From an uncultured Photobacterium sp. (GTDB taxonomy: Bacteria; Pseudomonadota; Gammaproteobacteria; Enterobacterales; Vibrionaceae): 64,000 bases of DNA. How positions within the stretch are numbered: the first letter of the stretch is position 1; each line of letters starts with the position of its first letter. The stretch is taken from positions 1 through 64,000 of the forward strand of contig NZ_CAMRAN010000020.1 in assembly GCF_947039875.1 (NCBI RefSeq). Reading direction: 5' to 3'. This document shows, piece after piece, positions 44,793 to 54,237 of this stretch. Both the position numbers and the translations under genes were made by a program. The notes below the pieces were generated by a model. That model saw only the letters and a list, made by a program, of their open reading frames with translations, made no database searches and was not told where the DNA came from.

Positions 44793-45500
44793 TTAATTAA
44801 CTGATTGTTCAGTATGACATAACGTATAAATATCCACTCGTTTGACGCCGTGTCGAATCAGCAACCGAGTTAATTGATCTACTGTCGCTCCAGTGGTGAC
44901 AACATCATCAACAATAGCGACATGCTCAGGTAATGTTATTGGTCGTAATCGAAATGCATGCTGCAAATTATGCCGTCGTTGAGTTTTTGTGAGTTGTTGT
45001 TGTGGTTGGGTATATCGTAAACGCTCAAAAGCATGATGATTAACGCGGCTATTTAAAATAGTCCCAAGGGCTAATGCGAGTTGATGACTTTGATTAAAAC
45101 CGCGTAGACAGTAACGCCGCCAATGAAGAGGGACGGGTAATAATAATGGTGCTGGCTGAGTAATTTGGTGGGCCAACTGTTGTGCCAGTGGCTGCGCTAA
45201 CCAAAATTTCCCGCAAAATTTTAGTTGGTGTACCAATTGTTGTAGTGGTGGTCGATATTCACCTAAACGGTAAAGACAATGCCAGCGTGGTGGTTGGGCG
45301 AGGCAATGACCACAATGGGCGACAGTGGTTAGGGTGGTTGAACCACAATGGTGACAATAGGGCGGTGATGGAAAATGTGAGATACAGTACTGACACCAAT
45401 AATGTTCAGTGTGGGCTAAAGGAAGTTGACACAAGCTGCAATGTCGAAATAACAAATGATATAAATTATCTCGCCATGATGGCACTCTGTTTGGCATCAT
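44793..45500 (-). CDS. gntX: ComF-family phosphoribosyltransferase-like protein (GntX)
   Basis: A 235-aa ComF/GntX-family protein. The N-terminal half holds a double zinc ribbon (CSLCQLPL, CQYCISH, CHHCGS, CGHCLAQ). The C-terminal half is a type I phosphoribosyltransferase fold with the PRPP-binding motif VAIVDDVVTTGATV and RGFNQSHQLA. ComF proteins are required for DNA uptake in competent bacteria, including Vibrio cholerae. It is divergent from bioH, as in E. coli. Confidence 0.9.
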   Translation of the reverse strand: MMPNRVPSWRDNLYHLLFRHCSLCQLPLAHTEHYWCQYCISHFPSPPYCHHCGSTTLTTVAHCGHCLAQPPRWHCLYRLGEYRPPLQQLVHQLKFCGKFWLAQPLAQQLAHQITQPAPLLLPVPLHWRRYCLRGFNQSHQLALALGTILNSRVNHHAFERLRYTQPQQQLTKTQRRHNLQHAFRLRPITLPEHVAIVDDVVTTGATVDQLTRLLIRHGVKRVDIYTLCHTEQSVN

Positions 45501-45535
45501 TATTACTCATTTACAATTGATGTAAGGAAATATAA

Positions 45536-46300
45536 ATGACATCACTGTTTAATTGGCACAGTGAAGGCCAAGGACCTGATCTGGTTCTCATTCATGGATG
45601 GGGAATGAATACGGGTGTATGGCAAGATGTGATCCCACAACTAAGTCAGCACTATTGTGTTCATTGGTGCGATCTTCCCGGTTATGGTGATAATGCCGCG
45701 ATTGTTGCGCCATCATTAACTGACATCGTGAATGTGTTATTGACACAAGCCCCAGCTCACGCTGTTTGGCTCGGGTGGTCGTTAGGTGGCATTATTGCCA
45801 GCCAAGTGGCCTTGACTGCACCACAACGGGTCACACAATTGATTACCGTTGCAAGCTCACCCTGTTTTATGTCTCGAACAGATTGGACGGGTATTCAACC
45901 TCGCGTTCTAGCTAACTTTCAAACCCAACTCGTCACTGATTTCGCACTCACTATTGAACGCTTTTTAGTATTACAGGCTTTGGGGAGTCAAACAGCAAAA
46001 GAGGATATTCGCCAATTAAAAGCGGCAGTGTTATCTCGGCCGCAACCGCAATTAGCGGCCTTAACGTTAGGGCTAGAATTATTAGAGAAGGTTGATTTAC
46101 GCCAATCACTGACGACATTATCACAACCATGGTTGCGTGTGTACGGTCGATTAGATGCCCTGGTGCCGATTAAAACTGAATCGCAATTAAGCGTGTTATA
46201 TCCTCAATCACAACGTTATGTTTTTGCTAACGCATCTCATGCACCGTTTATTTCTCATTTGGATGAATTTATTACAGTAATAAAGACATTCATAGATTAA
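45536..46300 (+). CDS. bioH: Pimeloyl-ACP methyl ester carboxylesterase
   Basis: A 254-aa alpha/beta-hydrolase freeing pimeloyl-ACP from its methyl ester in biotin synthesis. The nucleophile elbow is GWSLGG with Ser82, the same position as in E. coli BioH. The Asp lies in GRLDALVP and the His in NASHAPFIS. LVLIHGWGMNTGVW is diagnostic at the N-terminus. It diverges from gntX with a 35-bp gap. Confidence 0.93.
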   Translation: MTSLFNWHSEGQGPDLVLIHGWGMNTGVWQDVIPQLSQHYCVHWCDLPGYGDNAAIVAPSLTDIVNVLLTQAPAHAVWLGWSLGGIIASQVALTAPQRVTQLITVASSPCFMSRTDWTGIQPRVLANFQTQLVTDFALTIERFLVLQALGSQTAKEDIRQLKAAVLSRPQPQLAALTLGLELLEKVDLRQSLTTLSQPWLRVYGRLDALVPIKTESQLSVLYPQSQRYVFANASHAPFISHLDEFITVIKTFID

Positions 46301-46434
46301 TCAGTTTTAGTGCTTTACGTCAGACAATGAAATTTATAACGGTCGGTATAGGTAAATAATTAACGTGAGCGGTCGATATTATGACTAAGATGATATAACT
46401 GTATTTCGAGCATAGTGACAATGGATTATCTACT

Positions 46435-46893
46435 ATGGTGATTGCGCCGTTACAATCAACAACACCAGTATTAGCGACGACTATTAATCCATTAACGGAT
46501 CAAGTTACGCGGGACAACCGTGTGCGTGAAAAGATTGTACCGATTGTTGAAAGTAGGGCGGCAGCCGCTGAAAATGCTCTTAGTGCAGAAGAGAAACAAC
46601 GTAATAAACCGAGTTGGGACCCAAGTGAACATCCTGATTATGCGCAACCACAAGCGATGACTTTTAAAGGTTATCAGCAGCAGTTAGCACAGCTAGTGGC
46701 GGTTCTTTCGTTGGGGAATTATGTGACACCAGATCAGCCATTAGGTTATTCGATGCACATTGAACTTCCCCGAGAATTATTACAACAATTAGCGCTCATC
46801 AGTGCCAGTGAACGCACCAAAGGTGTTGTGAGCCATCATTACGCGCAAGCGACATTGCCCAATCCTCCCACGCAATATCTTAGTGTTATCTAA
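46435..46893 (+). CDS. Conserved hypothetical protein
   Basis: A 152-aa protein I do not recognise functionally. The N-terminal 70 residues are polar and probably disordered (VTRDNRVREKIVPIVES, RNKPSWDPSEHPDY). A helical part follows (FKGYQQQLAQLVAVLSLGNYV). There is no signal peptide or transmembrane helix. The pattern recalls uncharacterised Vibrionaceae/Shewanella proteins beside bioH. No strong Shine-Dalgarno precedes ATG 46435; GTG 46438 is possible. Confidence 0.6.
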   Translation: MVIAPLQSTTPVLATTINPLTDQVTRDNRVREKIVPIVESRAAAAENALSAEEKQRNKPSWDPSEHPDYAQPQAMTFKGYQQQLAQLVAVLSLGNYVTPDQPLGYSMHIELPRELLQQLALISASERTKGVVSHHYAQATLPNPPTQYLSVI

Positions 46894-46924
46894 AACAACA
46901 GCCAGCGTTAATGGCTGGCTGTTG
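46892..46924 (-). terminator. Terminator of tex
   Basis: CAACAGCCAGC (46896-46906) pairs perfectly with GCTGGCTGTTG (46914-46924) over 11 bp. The T-run (TTTT) follows on the minus strand, so it ends tex transcription; it is also just past the plus-strand hypothetical gene. Confidence 0.8.
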
Positions 46925-46949
46925 AGAGGTACCATGATATCAGTGGTAA

Positions 46950-49280
46950 TTATTTTTTCTTAGCGTTAGCAAATGCCGCAGCAAAAGCACCGCCCATTGG
47001 AGGTGAGTTCTTTTGTGGTGCAGATGTGTTGGTTTGACGTGGCTGCTGATGAGATGGTTGCTGGCGAGGTGCTGGCGTTGATTGACGAGTGGGCTTTTCC
47101 TGTCCAGGCTCATCACTTAAACGCATCGTCATTGCAATACGTTTACGCTGAATATCAACTTCCATCACTTTAACTTTAACCACATCACCGGCTTTAACCA
47201 CTTCTCGTGGATCTGAAATAAATTTATCAGATAGAGCAGAGATATGGATCAAACCATCTTGGTGCACACCAACATCGACGAAAGCGCCAAAGTTGGTCAC
47301 GTTGGTGATCACGCCTTCTAATACCATTCCTGGTATTAAATCTTTTACTTCATTTATACCATCAGCAAAGGTGGCCGTTGTGAACTCAGGACGTGGATCG
47401 CGACCGGGTTTATCGAGTTCGCTAATAATGTCTGTTACGGTCGGTAAACCAAAATGAGTATCAGTATAATCGATAGCATTAAGGTTACGTAAAAAGTCAC
47501 TATTACCAATAATAGCGTCAACAGGTTTGTTATTGGCTGCTGATATTGCTTTAACGACCGCATAAGACTCAGGGTGAACCGCAGAGCCATCAAGAGGGTT
47601 TTTACCGTTCATGATTCGTAAGAAACCCGCACATTGTTCAAATGCCTTTGGCCCTAAACGTGCGACTTTTTTAAGGGCTGTACGTGCATCAAAGCGGCCA
47701 TTTTCATCTCGATAGTTGACAATGTTCTGGGCAATAGTGGCATTTAAACCAGCAACACGTGTTAGTAATGCTGGGGAGGCCGTGTTTACATCAACACCAA
47801 CGGCGTTTACACAGTCTTCGACCACTACATCCAAACGTTTAGCAAGCATGCTTTGGCTAACATCATGCTGGTATTGGCCAACACCGATGGATTTCGGATC
47901 GATTTTAACTAGCTCTGCCAATGGGTCTTGTAGACGACGACCAATGGAGACCGCACCACGAATCGACACATCCATATTAGGAAATTCTTTGGCGGCTAAT
48001 TCTGATGCTGAGTAAACTGATGCACCGGCTTCACTGACCATTACACTTTGTACTTTAAGCTGATTATCTTTAATAAGCTTTGCGACAAATGCATCTGTTT
48101 CACGTGAAGCAGTGCCATTACCAATCGCAATTAAATTAACGTTATGCTTATTGATCAGCGCGACAACGACTTTGGTTGATTCAGTAATTTTATTATGTGG
48201 TTGGTGAGGGTAGATGGTGGCGGTATCTAAAACTTTACCAGTTTCATCAACTACGGCAATCTTACTGCCTGTTCGTAAACCGGGATCAAGTGCTAGTGTG
48301 ACTCGTGGACCCGCAGGTGCTGCCATTAATAAGTCATGCAGGTTATCAGCAAAAACTTGGATTGCGCCATCTTCAGCTTTTTCACGCAAAACGCTCATAA
48401 GCTCAGTTTCCATGTGCATTAAAATCTTAATGCGCCATGTCCAACTGATCACTTGTTTGCGCCATGCATCTGCTGCTTGAGTGCCCAGAGTAACGTTATA
48501 ATGCTCAGCAATGATGATTTCACAATATGAACTACGAACGGCTTGGTCTTTATTGGGATCAGCATTCAGTGATAGTTGTAGAAAGCCTTCATTACGACCA
48601 CGGAATAATGCTAACGCACGGTGGGACGGAATGTTTTTAATCAGCTCGTTATAGTCAAAGTAATCTTTAAATTTAGCGCCGTCATGTTCCTTACCTTCAA
48701 TGATACGTGAAGTAAGTTCAGCATAAGTATTTAGTTGACGACGGATTTTTTCAAGTAGTGCTGCATCTTCAGCAAACTGTTCCATCAAAATGGCACGTGC
48801 ACCATCTAGCACCGCTTTACTATCAGCAAAGCCTTGCTCTGGATTTAAATATTGTTCTGCTGTGGTTTCTGGTGAGTGTTGAGGTTGATTCCATAACAGT
48901 TCAGCCAGGGGAGCGATACCAGCTTCAATCGCAATCTGACCTTTGGTGCGGCGTTTTTGTTTGTAAGGCAGGTAGAGATCTTCAAGACGAGTTTTACTGT
49001 CAGCACTATTAATTTCAGCCGCTAGTGCAGGCGTGAGTTTACCTTGCTCGGTAATGGATTTTAGAATGACCTGACGGCGGCTATCGAGTTCACGTAAGTA
49101 GCCTAAACGTGATTCTAAATTACGAAGTTGAGTGTCATCCAATTCGCCAGTAACTTCTTTACGGTAACGGGCAATGAAAGGCACTGTGTTGCCGTCATCA
49201 AGTAAGGTGACGGCCGCATTGACTTGTTCCGTGCGTACATTCAGTTCGGTGGCGATCTGGTGGTTGATAGCGTTGCTCAT
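46950..49280 (-). CDS. tex: Transcription accessory protein Tex (YhgF)
   Basis: A 776-aa RNA-binding protein. It contains the N-terminal Tex domain ([30 protein letters not shown]), a YqgF/RuvC-like fold ([19 protein letters not shown]), helix-hairpin-helix motifs ([31 protein letters not shown]), and a C-terminal S1 domain ([20 protein letters not shown]). A low-complexity Gln/Pro tail follows. Tex affects transcription and toxin expression in other bacteria; its exact reaction is unsettled. Confidence 0.94.
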   Translation of the reverse strand: MSNAINHQIATELNVRTEQVNAAVTLLDDGNTVPFIARYRKEVTGELDDTQLRNLESRLGYLRELDSRRQVILKSITEQGKLTPALAAEINSADSKTRLEDLYLPYKQKRRTKGQIAIEAGIAPLAELLWNQPQHSPETTAEQYLNPEQGFADSKAVLDGARAILMEQFAEDAALLEKIRRQLNTYAELTSRIIEGKEHDGAKFKDYFDYNELIKNIPSHRALALFRGRNEGFLQLSLNADPNKDQAVRSSYCEIIIAEHYNVTLGTQAADAWRKQVISWTWRIKILMHMETELMSVLREKAEDGAIQVFADNLHDLLMAAPAGPRVTLALDPGLRTGSKIAVVDETGKVLDTATIYPHQPHNKITESTKVVVALINKHNVNLIAIGNGTASRETDAFVAKLIKDNQLKVQSVMVSEAGASVYSASELAAKEFPNMDVSIRGAVSIGRRLQDPLAELVKIDPKSIGVGQYQHDVSQSMLAKRLDVVVEDCVNAVGVDVNTASPALLTRVAGLNATIAQNIVNYRDENGRFDARTALKKVARLGPKAFEQCAGFLRIMNGKNPLDGSAVHPESYAVVKAISAANNKPVDAIIGNSDFLRNLNAIDYTDTHFGLPTVTDIISELDKPGRDPRPEFTTATFADGINEVKDLIPGMVLEGVITNVTNFGAFVDVGVHQDGLIHISALSDKFISDPREVVKAGDVVKVKVMEVDIQRKRIAMTMRLSDEPGQEKPTRQSTPAPRQQPSHQQPRQTNTSAPQKNSPPMGGAFAAAFANAKKK

Positions 49281-49439
49281 CCGTTGATTTCTCTTGTTGA
49301 TCGTTAAGCGTTTATTCTACGGCTGAATCTTGATCTGGCAAGTCAACCGCGGTGAAGAGTGTGTCAGACTGCATAAAGCGAGTCATTTTTTATTGTCTGT
49401 TACTAATAATAGCGGGTTGGCGGTTGGTTTCGATGTGAT

Positions 49440-49913
49440 TTAATCATGGTAACGAATACGATTAATAAACCATGTTTTTTTGCCTAGTGGCGTTGGTACT
49501 ACTGCATCATCGTCAACCTGCTTACTTAATAAAGCGCGCGCCATAGGGGAGTCGATCGAGATGTAATCATTACGGCCATAGATCTCATCAGGGCCCACGA
49601 TGCGAAAGGTTTTTTGTTCACCCGCCTCATTTTCAATCTCGACCCAAGCACCAAAGAAGACTTTGCCGTCTTGTTGAGGGGAGTAATCAATAACTTTAAC
49701 CGCTTCTAAACGTTTTCGTAAAAAGCGTACTCGACGATCAATTTCACGTAATCGTTTCTTATTATATTGATAATCCGCATTTTCACTGCGGTCGCCTAAA
49801 CTCGCCGCCCAAGTCACTTTTTTGGTGACTTCAGGGCGATCTTCACGCCATAAATAATTTAATTCTTGTTCTAATTTATCAAACCCTTCCCGGGTAATTA
49901 AATTGGTTCTCAT
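49440..49913 (-). CDS. greB: Transcription elongation factor GreB
   Basis: A 157-aa factor (E. coli 158) that stimulates cleavage of backtracked transcripts by RNA polymerase. The N-terminal coiled coil carries the acidic tip in SLGDRSENADYQYNKKRLREIDRR. The C-terminal FKBP-like domain has FFGAWVEIENEAG and DYISIDSPMARALL. GreB rather than GreA because of LNYLWREDRPEVTKKVTWAAS. The ATG at 49913 matches the family start. Confidence 0.95.
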   Translation of the reverse strand: MRTNLITREGFDKLEQELNYLWREDRPEVTKKVTWAASLGDRSENADYQYNKKRLREIDRRVRFLRKRLEAVKVIDYSPQQDGKVFFGAWVEIENEAGEQKTFRIVGPDEIYGRNDYISIDSPMARALLSKQVDDDAVVPTPLGKKTWFINRIRYHD

Positions 49914-50414
49914 CATTATTCTCAAACAATAGTTTGGCATTGTTCTATCATCGCTAAGGTAAAATAGAAAGCAATAGCACGATAAAATATGACCGTTAAA
50001 TGGGGGGTAATTCGCTGAAGGAATTAATTGTTAACGGGGCGCGAATCAGTGAAATGTGATCTTGTTTACGTCGTAAATTAATCTCTCAAGTAAAGTAGTG
50101 TTCAGAGTTGAATCACCATGCTATAAAGGCATATCAAAAGGGATGTTGTTAGAGATGATGATAATACTAATAACACAATCATGATAATAATTAGCATGTT
50201 ATAATCATTATTATGCCGTAATTAGTGTGTGTCGGTAATAATTACTCCCCTATAATCAATATAGGCTGTGATAATGTTCACTTCGATTGATTTGGTTGAA
50301 TGTTCTTAGGCAACCGTGATTGAGGTGAAGATGTTCACCGCTAAATTAAACGTTAGTTATTACGACTGCGTACATTTAGTAACAATACGTTATCGTGATC
50401 GATGAAGGTGAAAA
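49914..50414. promoter_or_regulatory. greB/ompR divergent intergenic region
   Basis: About 500 bp, AT-rich, with no gene supported. It holds promoters for greB (minus) and ompR (plus). A GGTGAA/TTCACC palindrome with GATG spacer lies at 50324-50339, about 75 bp before the ompR ATG. ATAATAAT/ATTATTAT form another inverted repeat near 50180-50215. I cannot assign a regulator. Confidence 0.4.
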
Positions 50415-51134
50415 ATGCAGGAAAATTATAAGATTTTAGTGGTCGATGACGACATGCGTTTACGTGCGTTACTTGAGCGTTATCTTTCTGAGCAAGGGTT
50501 CCAAGTACGCAGTGTCGCTAATGGCGAACAAATGGATCGTTTACTTGCACGTGAAACTTTTCACCTGATGGTATTGGATTTAATGTTACCAGGTGAAGAT
50601 GGTTTATCTATTTGTCGTCGCTTACGTAATGCTAACAATATGCTGCCTATTCTAATGCTAACGGCGAAAGGCGATGAAGTTGATCGTATTGTCGGGCTTG
50701 AAGTCGGTGCAGATGATTATTTACCAAAACCGTTTAATCCACGTGAATTACTTGCCCGTATTCGCGCTGTTTTACGTCGTCAAACCATTGAAGCGCCGGG
50801 TGCGCCAAGTGTTTCCAGTAAAGTGATTGAGTTCGGTGAATTCCGTCTAAATCTTGGCACCCGTGAAATGTTCCGCGGTGATGCTCCTATGCCACTGACA
50901 TCGGGTGAGTTTGCGGTATTAAAAGCCCTTGTAACTAATGCACGTGAGCCAATGTCACGGGATAAATTGATGAACATGGCGCGTGGTCGTGAATATTCAG
51001 CAATGGAACGTTCAATTGATGTGCAGATTTCACGTCTACGTCGAATGGTTGAAGAAGATCCTAGTCGTCCGCGTTATATTCAAACGGTATGGGGTTTAGG
51101 ATACGTGTTTGTCCCTGATGGTCGTGAGGCGTAA
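50415..51134 (+). CDS. ompR: Osmolarity response regulator OmpR
   Basis: A 239-aa response regulator (E. coli 239). The receiver domain has the acidic triad near DDD (residues 11-13), phospho-acceptor Asp55 in LMVLDLMLPGEDG and Lys in DYLPKPFNPREL. The C-terminal winged helix has LTSGEFAVLKALV and RSIDVQISRLRRMVEEDP. It controls porin genes with EnvZ. envZ begins 3 bp after its stop. Confidence 0.96.
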   Translation: MQENYKILVVDDDMRLRALLERYLSEQGFQVRSVANGEQMDRLLARETFHLMVLDLMLPGEDGLSICRRLRNANNMLPILMLTAKGDEVDRIVGLEVGADDYLPKPFNPRELLARIRAVLRRQTIEAPGAPSVSSKVIEFGEFRLNLGTREMFRGDAPMPLTSGEFAVLKALVTNAREPMSRDKLMNMARGREYSAMERSIDVQISRLRRMVEEDPSRPRYIQTVWGLGYVFVPDGREA

Positions 51135-51137
51135 GCC

Positions 51138-52469
51138 ATGCGGTTATCGCCCAAAAGTACTTTTGCGCGAACACTGATATTATTAGCTGGCTTGTTAATC
51201 GCAAGCCAGATTTTTTCATATCTGACAATCGTCAATTACGCGCTACTTCCTAGTATTCAGCAGTTTAATCGTATTTTAGCGTACGAAGTAAAATTGATGC
51301 TGAAAGAAAATATTAAGATGGCTAATGGCCAAACCATCTATCTTGATCGTCCTATTCGACGCGAGTTACTTGAAGAATTAGGTGTGACGTTACATGCGCC
51401 TAATTCACCCGGTGCAGCAGAATTTCATGATGCCACTCATATCACTTATTTGAGTGAAGAAATGTCGCGTGAATTACATTCGCCGACTGATGTGCGGTTA
51501 TTGCTTGGTGCCCATAGTTATGTGCTATGGATGAAAACCGATGCGATGCCAAATTTCTTAATGCGTATTCCGTTGTCTGAATTGCAAGAAGATGATTTTT
51601 CTCCTTTATTTCGTTATAGCTTAATTATTGCCTTTTTAGTGATTGCTGGCGGATGGTTATTTATTCGTATTCAAAATCGGCCTTTAGTCGAATTGGAGCA
51701 AGCCGCGTTGCAGGTCGGACGGGGGGAAACCCCACCACAGTTACCTGAACAAGGTGCATCGGAAATTCGCTCAGTAACCAAAGCTTTTAATCAAATGTCA
51801 CAAGGGATTAAACAGCTTGAAGATGATCGAGCGCTATTGATGGCTGGTGTCAGCCATGATTTACGAACGCCATTAACCCGGATTCGGTTAGCGACAGAGA
51901 TGATGTCAGCAGAAGATAGTTATTTAGCTGATTCGATGATCACTGACACTGAAGAGTGTAATGCTATTATTAGTCAGTTTATGGATTATCTTAAATCGAC
52001 TAAAAAACAAGCCGAAGAAGATGTTGATCTTAATTTGCTGTTAGAAGATGTTGCTCATACTGAAGGTAGCTATGGCAATGTTATCGAGCAGCAATTAACG
52101 CTGATTCCCGGCACTGTTTCAGTCAATGCTGTTGCCCTTAAACGTGCAGTTGCAAACTTGGTAATAAATGCCCAACGCTACGGTAATGGCTGGGTTAAAC
52201 TTTCCAGTGGTGCTTCGGCTGATCGTAAGTCAGCATGGTTTTGTGTTGAAGATAACGGGCCCGGTATTGCCCCGGATCAAGTCACTAAGATGTTCCAACC
52301 ATTAACTCGTGGTGATTCTGCCCGTGGCAGTGAAACTGAAGGTACGGGTTTAGGATTGGCGATTGTGAAGCGAATTGTTGATCAAAATGAAGGTTCAATT
52401 TCGGTGCGTAACCGCAGCGATGGTGGCTTAAGAGTTGAGATCAGTTTGCCGTTACATAAATTGAAGTAA
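51138..52469 (+). CDS. envZ: Osmosensor histidine kinase EnvZ
   Basis: A 443-aa inner-membrane kinase/phosphatase for OmpR. It has two transmembrane helices (about 11-35 and 156-176) around a periplasmic domain, then HAMP ([17 protein letters not shown]). The H-box is [18 protein letters not shown] with the phospho-His, the N-box [11 protein letters not shown], the G1 box [10 protein letters not shown] and the G2 box [12 protein letters not shown]. It is operonic with ompR. Confidence 0.95.
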   Translation: MRLSPKSTFARTLILLAGLLIASQIFSYLTIVNYALLPSIQQFNRILAYEVKLMLKENIKMANGQTIYLDRPIRRELLEELGVTLHAPNSPGAAEFHDATHITYLSEEMSRELHSPTDVRLLLGAHSYVLWMKTDAMPNFLMRIPLSELQEDDFSPLFRYSLIIAFLVIAGGWLFIRIQNRPLVELEQAALQVGRGETPPQLPEQGASEIRSVTKAFNQMSQGIKQLEDDRALLMAGVSHDLRTPLTRIRLATEMMSAEDSYLADSMITDTEECNAIISQFMDYLKSTKKQAEEDVDLNLLLEDVAHTEGSYGNVIEQQLTLIPGTVSVNAVALKRAVANLVINAQRYGNGWVKLSSGASADRKSAWFCVEDNGPGIAPDQVTKMFQPLTRGDSARGSETEGTGLGLAIVKRIVDQNEGSISVRNRSDGGLRVEISLPLHKLK

Positions 52470-52506
52470 TCTTCTGTAACGCAGTCAACGTGGTTATTGG
52501 TGAAAT

Positions 52507-52541
52507 AAAAACCCGCTTTCATTGTGAAAAGCGGGTTTTTT
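52507..52541. terminator. Bidirectional terminator between envZ and xanP
   Basis: AAAAACCCGCTTT (52507-52519) pairs with AAAGCGGGTTTTT (52528-52540), followed by T on plus and matching A on the left. It serves both convergent genes. Confidence 0.92.
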
Positions 52542-52553
52542 ATGAGGTAATAA

Positions 52554-53963
52554 TTAGTGTTCAGTTGCGGTTGCTTCATCAATCAGTTCAATCGATTCAG
52601 CATGTTCGTTTGGTAAAATAATATTTAATAAAATCGCAGTAATACCGCCAGCAGCCATACCAGAAGAAAGAATACTTTTTACTATCTCCGGTAAGAATTG
52701 CAGTATTTCAGGTTTTTGGGCGATGCCTAATCCCATTGAAAACGATAATGCCATGATTAAAATCGCACGGCGATCAAGATGACAGCGTGAAATTATACGA
52801 ATCCCTGATGCGGCAATGGTGCCAAACATCACAATGGTTGCGCCGCCCAATACTGGCTCTGGAATCAATTGAACCAAGCTTGCTACATCAGGAAATAACC
52901 CTAGTAGAACCAACATTCCTGCCACAAAGTAGCCGATATAACGGCTCGCCACGCCTGTTAATTGAATAATGCCATTGTTCTGGCTAAAGGTTGAATTAGG
53001 AAAGCTATTAAACACAGCAGCCATGGCTGAGTTAAGGCCATCAGCAAGAACGCCGCCTTTGATTCGTTTTAAGTACAACGGCCCTTTTACCGGCTGTTCA
53101 GATGTTTCTGAGGTTGCCGTAATATCGCCAATGGCTTCCAGTGACGTAACCGCAAACACTATCATTAACGGAATCAATAAACCCCAATCAAAACTAAGTC
53201 CATATTGCATTGGCATTGGAATTGCGATTAGGGTATCAGATGTGGTGATGTTGGTATTTATCATCCCTAGTGACCATGCAAGCAAAGTACCCGCTGCCAT
53301 TGAAATGACAATAGATGACACCCGTAAATAAGGATTTTTAACACGGTTGAGTAATACGATAAAGCCTAATACCGTGCCTGCTAACATCAGATTATCAAGG
53401 CTGCCAAAGCTACCGTCGGCAATTGCACTGTAACCGCCACCAATCGAGGTTAGGCCAATCTGAATTAAGGTTAAACCGATTAATGTCACCACAATACCAG
53501 ACACTAATGGCGTAATTATGCGTTGGGCATGTTGTAAAATGCGAGAGATAAACACTTCAGTAAAAGCGGCAAAAATAATGGTCCCAAAAATAGCCGCCAT
53601 CATGGTTTGAATATCAGCACCGCCAGCTTTAAGGGCTAGGCCTGCACCAATAATAGGCCCCAAGAAATTAAAGCTGGTACCTTGAATTGATAATAAACCA
53701 GAGCCAATTGGGCCAAAGGTTTTAATTTGAATAAAAGAAGCTATCCCTGATGCCAGTAATGACATACTGACAATAGTATTAGTATCACTCGCGGGTAAGC
53801 CTAGTGATTGGCAGATGATCAACGATGGCGTAATGACCGCAACAAACATTGCCAGTAAATGTTGTGTGGCAGCAAACAACGTTTGTGGTAGTGGTGGTCT
53901 ATCATCTAAGCGGTAAATAAGGTCAGAATTTTTTGGCGTTGCGCTAGTGTGATGCTGAGTCAT
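52554..53963 (-). CDS. xanP: Xanthine permease XanP (NCS2 family)
   Basis: A 469-aa proton-coupled nucleobase transporter with about 14 hydrophobic segments. It aligns well with E. coli Xan[21 protein letters not shown] at the N-terminus, [54 protein letters not shown] and [14 protein letters not shown]. The Asn/Gln motif SFSQNNG-type region is the family signature. A PurR-like box lies 163 bp upstream of its start. Confidence 0.92.
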   Translation of the reverse strand: MTQHHTSATPKNSDLIYRLDDRPPLPQTLFAATQHLLAMFVAVITPSLIICQSLGLPASDTNTIVSMSLLASGIASFIQIKTFGPIGSGLLSIQGTSFNFLGPIIGAGLALKAGGADIQTMMAAIFGTIIFAAFTEVFISRILQHAQRIITPLVSGIVVTLIGLTLIQIGLTSIGGGYSAIADGSFGSLDNLMLAGTVLGFIVLLNRVKNPYLRVSSIVISMAAGTLLAWSLGMINTNITTSDTLIAIPMPMQYGLSFDWGLLIPLMIVFAVTSLEAIGDITATSETSEQPVKGPLYLKRIKGGVLADGLNSAMAAVFNSFPNSTFSQNNGIIQLTGVASRYIGYFVAGMLVLLGLFPDVASLVQLIPEPVLGGATIVMFGTIAASGIRIISRCHLDRRAILIMALSFSMGLGIAQKPEILQFLPEIVKSILSSGMAAGGITAILLNIILPNEHAESIELIDEATATEH

Positions 53964-54125
53964 ACGTGATCCTAACTGGCACTCTGAAATCCATTATTCG
54001 CGCTGAATGGGCGATTATTGTGTTGTTGGCGGTGATCTGTGATTGCTGTTACTCAGAACCAAATCAACACTGGCAGAGCGTAAAGTGGCAAAATTTTGTC
54101 GCTATTGTAGTGATCTTTTGAAAAA

Positions 54126-54141
54126 TAGCAATCGTTTGCTT
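54126..54141 (-). promoter_or_regulatory. PurR-like operator upstream of xanP
   Basis: On the minus strand the site reads AAGCAAACGATTGCTA. Compared with the consensus ANGCAANCGNTTNCNT, only the last base differs among the fixed positions. It lies in the 274-bp gap between xanP (53963) and recG (54238). Purine-regulated transport genes are known PurR targets. Confidence 0.6.
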
Positions 54142-54237
54142 TGTTTTTAATAATGGCGGCCGCTAGGTCTAAATCTGTAAGAGAAAGTGAATCACGGTTA
54201 ATTACTTTTGGCTGTTATAACCGTGATAAAAGAAGAG

